Positions 62,208-64,000 of a stretch of DNA of 64,000 bases are shown in pieces. The translations under genes were made by a program, and so were the position numbers. The notes under the pieces were generated by a model. It was not told the origin of the DNA. It did no database searches and worked only from the letters and a program-made list of their open reading frames with translations. The first letter of the stretch is position 1; each line of letters begins with the position of its first letter. Source of the stretch: Reichenbachiella faecimaris (GTDB lineage: Bacteria; Bacteroidota; Bacteroidia; Cytophagales; Cyclobacteriaceae); the NCBI RefSeq assembly GCF_900176375.1, contig NZ_FWYF01000002.1, positions 904,161-968,160 on the forward strand, read 5' to 3'.

Positions 62208-64000
62208 ATGATAAATCTTCAAAATAAGACTTTCATATTTTTTGCGGTCGTTTTCTTAGGCCTAAGCGCATTTTTCATATATGACCTATGGAATTATATG
62301 AATGTACGCGAAAAGAAGAGTATTGAGATAGGAACGGAATCTCTTCTGAAAGTTCAAAATGAAATCGAAGAAATTTTAGATGAAGTCATTGCCGAGGGAG
62401 ATCAAATTAAGAAAATCGTAGAAGGCCAGCGTCTTACAAAAAAAGAAGTCATTGCTCTTGCAGAAAAGAGTAGTCGGGATCTGTTTTACCTCCAGGCGGT
62501 GGCAATTGCCTATGAACCTTACGCCTTTGATAGCCTAACGACCCGATTTGCACCTTTTTATGATAAGCGCCAAGGACGAGTGATTCAACTGGAAGACCGC
62601 TACGACTATACAGTAGATACAGCTTCTTCTAATATATGGTACCATGGACCGCTTCAAAGCAGAGCCCCGGAATGGAGTGATCCTTTTTTCGGTACAGCAG
62701 CTAAAGTGTTGGTAGCAGATTACGGATTGCCATTTTATCTTAAAGGCTCAAGTAAGCCATCCGGAGTGATTTCACTTGTCATGGATCTAAAGAAATTGGG
62801 TGCAAAAATGGATTCACTAGCCATCGGAACTACTGGTACGGCTATGATATTTTCTGAGAGCGGGCACGTGGTAGCACATCCGATCTCAGAGTACATTTTG
62901 GATGTCTCTCTCCAGTCTATAGCCCAAGAGTTGGGACTAGAAAACATGGTGGATGTGATGTTGCTCACAAAGGAAGGGTATCTGGATTACAGCCGATATT
63001 TAGGAAAAAAAGCATATGCCTTCTATGCCGAGATTCCTCATGTGCAATGGAAGACCTTAATCGTTTTCAATTCGGCCGATTTGCTAGGAAATGCAGACCT
63101 CCTTCATAATAAACTTGTAAAAATTTGCCATGGTCTTTCTGCACTCTTTTTTATGGTCGTCTTATTTTTGATTGGTAAAAAGGCAAATACAAAAAGAAAA
63201 TTGTGGTCTGTATCTGTCTACGCATCTCTCATTATTGTGTCCAATATCATGGTCATGTGGTATCTCAATTTAAACTTCAACTATTCTCAAGGCACGGAGA
63301 AGGAAGTATTTATTGATAATCGGACCAGTTTGGCATCCTTTATCAACAGTGAAAATCTGCGAGTTTCAAAGTTGGGATTGCAGAAATTCATACCTGTATC
63401 TACCGGAATTTTTGTGGAAGAGTTTGAGTTTCGGGATGCGTATAATGTAACTATTAGAGGGCAGGTTTGGCAGAAATGGCCTAAACATTTGGCGAGGTTT
63501 TATGAAGCAGGCATTAGATTTCCCCAAGAGGCACTAGGGGCACTCACTATTATCAATAAGATTTCCGAAAAGGAAGATAAAAATTTTGTTACTCATACCT
63601 GGACAGTCAAGGTCATGCTAAAAATGCCCTTTGATTATTCAAAGTACCCTTTTGATGTACGTGATGTAAAAATTGAAATCATGTACCCAGATGTTGACTC
63701 CGGAGTCTTGCTGGTACCTGATGTGGACGGGTATTCTGATATTCTTCCATACAGTTCTCCAGGCATCAACAAGGACATTTTTCTAAACGACTCGAAATTG
63801 TTGTCTACACAATTTTCATTTAATCTAGTCAATTTTCAAGATCGATTTGGAAACAAAAAATTTACAGGATTGAATCAGTTTCCAATCATGAAATATTCAA
63901 TTAATCTCAAGCGAAGATTGTTGAATGTGATGGTGATGAACATCATACCTATCATAGTGGTGGCCTCCATGATTTTCTTGATATTTTATAGTATTACTAA
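62208..64000 (+). CDS. Cache sensor fused to a pentameric ligand-gated ion channel-like domain, C-terminus cut off
   Basis: 597 codons open to the right edge. TM1 spans about 8-27. A periplasmic double-Cache-like domain follows (about 30-300: LQAVAIAYEP; SGVISLVMDLKKLG; GTTGTAMIFSESGHVVAHP). TM2 (about 305-325), a basic cytoplasmic loop and TM3 (about 333-356) come next. Residues about 360-565 resemble the extracellular domain of pLGICs: the Pro-loop reads FDYSKYPFDVRDVKIEIM (Pro481), close to GLIC's LDFRRYPFDSQTLHIYL. M1 follows (about 571-595) with its conserved proline (NIIPII, Pro581). Topology is consistent: Cache and channel domain both face out. M2-M4 lie beyond the window. The Cache call is moderate; the channel call rests on two strong motifs. 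Confidence 0.82.
   Translation, partial: MINLQNKTFIFFAVVFLGLSAFFIYDLWNYMNVREKKSIEIGTESLLKVQNEIEEILDEVIAEGDQIKKIVEGQRLTKKEVIALAEKSSRDLFYLQAVAIAYEPYAFDSLTTRFAPFYDKRQGRVIQLEDRYDYTVDTASSNIWYHGPLQSRAPEWSDPFFGTAAKVLVADYGLPFYLKGSSKPSGVISLVMDLKKLGAKMDSLAIGTTGTAMIFSESGHVVAHPISEYILDVSLQSIAQELGLENMVDVMLLTKEGYLDYSRYLGKKAYAFYAEIPHVQWKTLIVFNSADLLGNADLLHNKLVKICHGLSALFFMVVLFLIGKKANTKRKLWSVSVYASLIIVSNIMVMWYLNLNFNYSQGTEKEVFIDNRTSLASFINSENLRVSKLGLQKFIPVSTGIFVEEFEFRDAYNVTIRGQVWQKWPKHLARFYEAGIRFPQEALGALTIINKISEKEDKNFVTHTWTVKVMLKMPFDYSKYPFDVRDVKIEIMYPDVDSGVLLVPDVDGYSDILPYSSPGINKDIFLNDSKLLSTQFSFNLVNFQDRFGNKKFTGLNQFPIMKYSINLKRRLLNVMVMNIIPIIVVASMIFLIFYSIT

Overview
The window is chromosomal DNA from a gliding-type Bacteroidota, most likely a marine member of the Cytophagales (Reichenbachiella/Marivirga-like; genus not resolvable by eye). 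Evidence: gliding genes gldB, gldE and gldD, a PorT-like beta-barrel protein, two proteins with C-terminal type IX secretion (T9SS) sorting domains, a Rho with a long charged insertion, almost no Shine-Dalgarno sequences, and several promoters matching the Bacteroidota -7 element TAnnTTTG. No tRNA, rRNA, CRISPR array, prophage or insertion sequence was seen.

Layout. 1-5.1 kb: a TPR protein cut by the window edge, a C2-like protein, a family 4 glycosyltransferase, gldB and a PorT-like protein. 5.1-13.2 kb: RNase G with a 29-residue basic protein missed by usual size cut-offs, an HU-type protein, then mutY-ssb-gldE-gldD-recG. 13.2-21.4 kb: a membrane zinc-ribbon protein, rho, serS, a GNAT, a DUF4286 protein, a membrane protein with two ExbD-like domains, and formate-THF ligase. 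21.6-30.3 kb: a NUMOD4/HNH-like protein, a secreted TPR-CHAT protease-like protein, an OmpL47-type repeat protein, a Nat-type ABC exporter and a secreted unknown. 30.5-39.1 kb: grpE-dnaJ, obg, adk, hpt, an M42 peptidase, a small membrane protein and polA.

39.4-52 kb: a T9SS-sorted repeat protein, YjbQ, and an apparent starch module: a membrane-bound AraC-type regulator with a periplasmic starch-binding-like domain beside a T9SS-exported GH13 alpha-amylase. Then an SPFH protein, a DPP-IV-like peptidase, an exported HIT protein, a LysR regulator with a divergent 58-codon reading frame, and a DMT transporter. 52-64 kb: fused isobutyryl-CoA mutase IcmF, a two-motif aspartyl protease with PDZ, HemB, a small unknown, a BASS transporter, a C-terminal processing protease, an outer-membrane-like protein, and a gene cut by the right edge.

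The most unusual gene is that last one. It encodes a membrane-anchored Cache sensor followed, after two more membrane segments, by a domain with the Pro-loop and M1 signatures of pentameric ligand-gated ion channels (GLIC-like). It looks like a small-molecule sensor fused to an ion channel. The second most interesting unit is the regulator-amylase pair at 41.6-45.5 kb.
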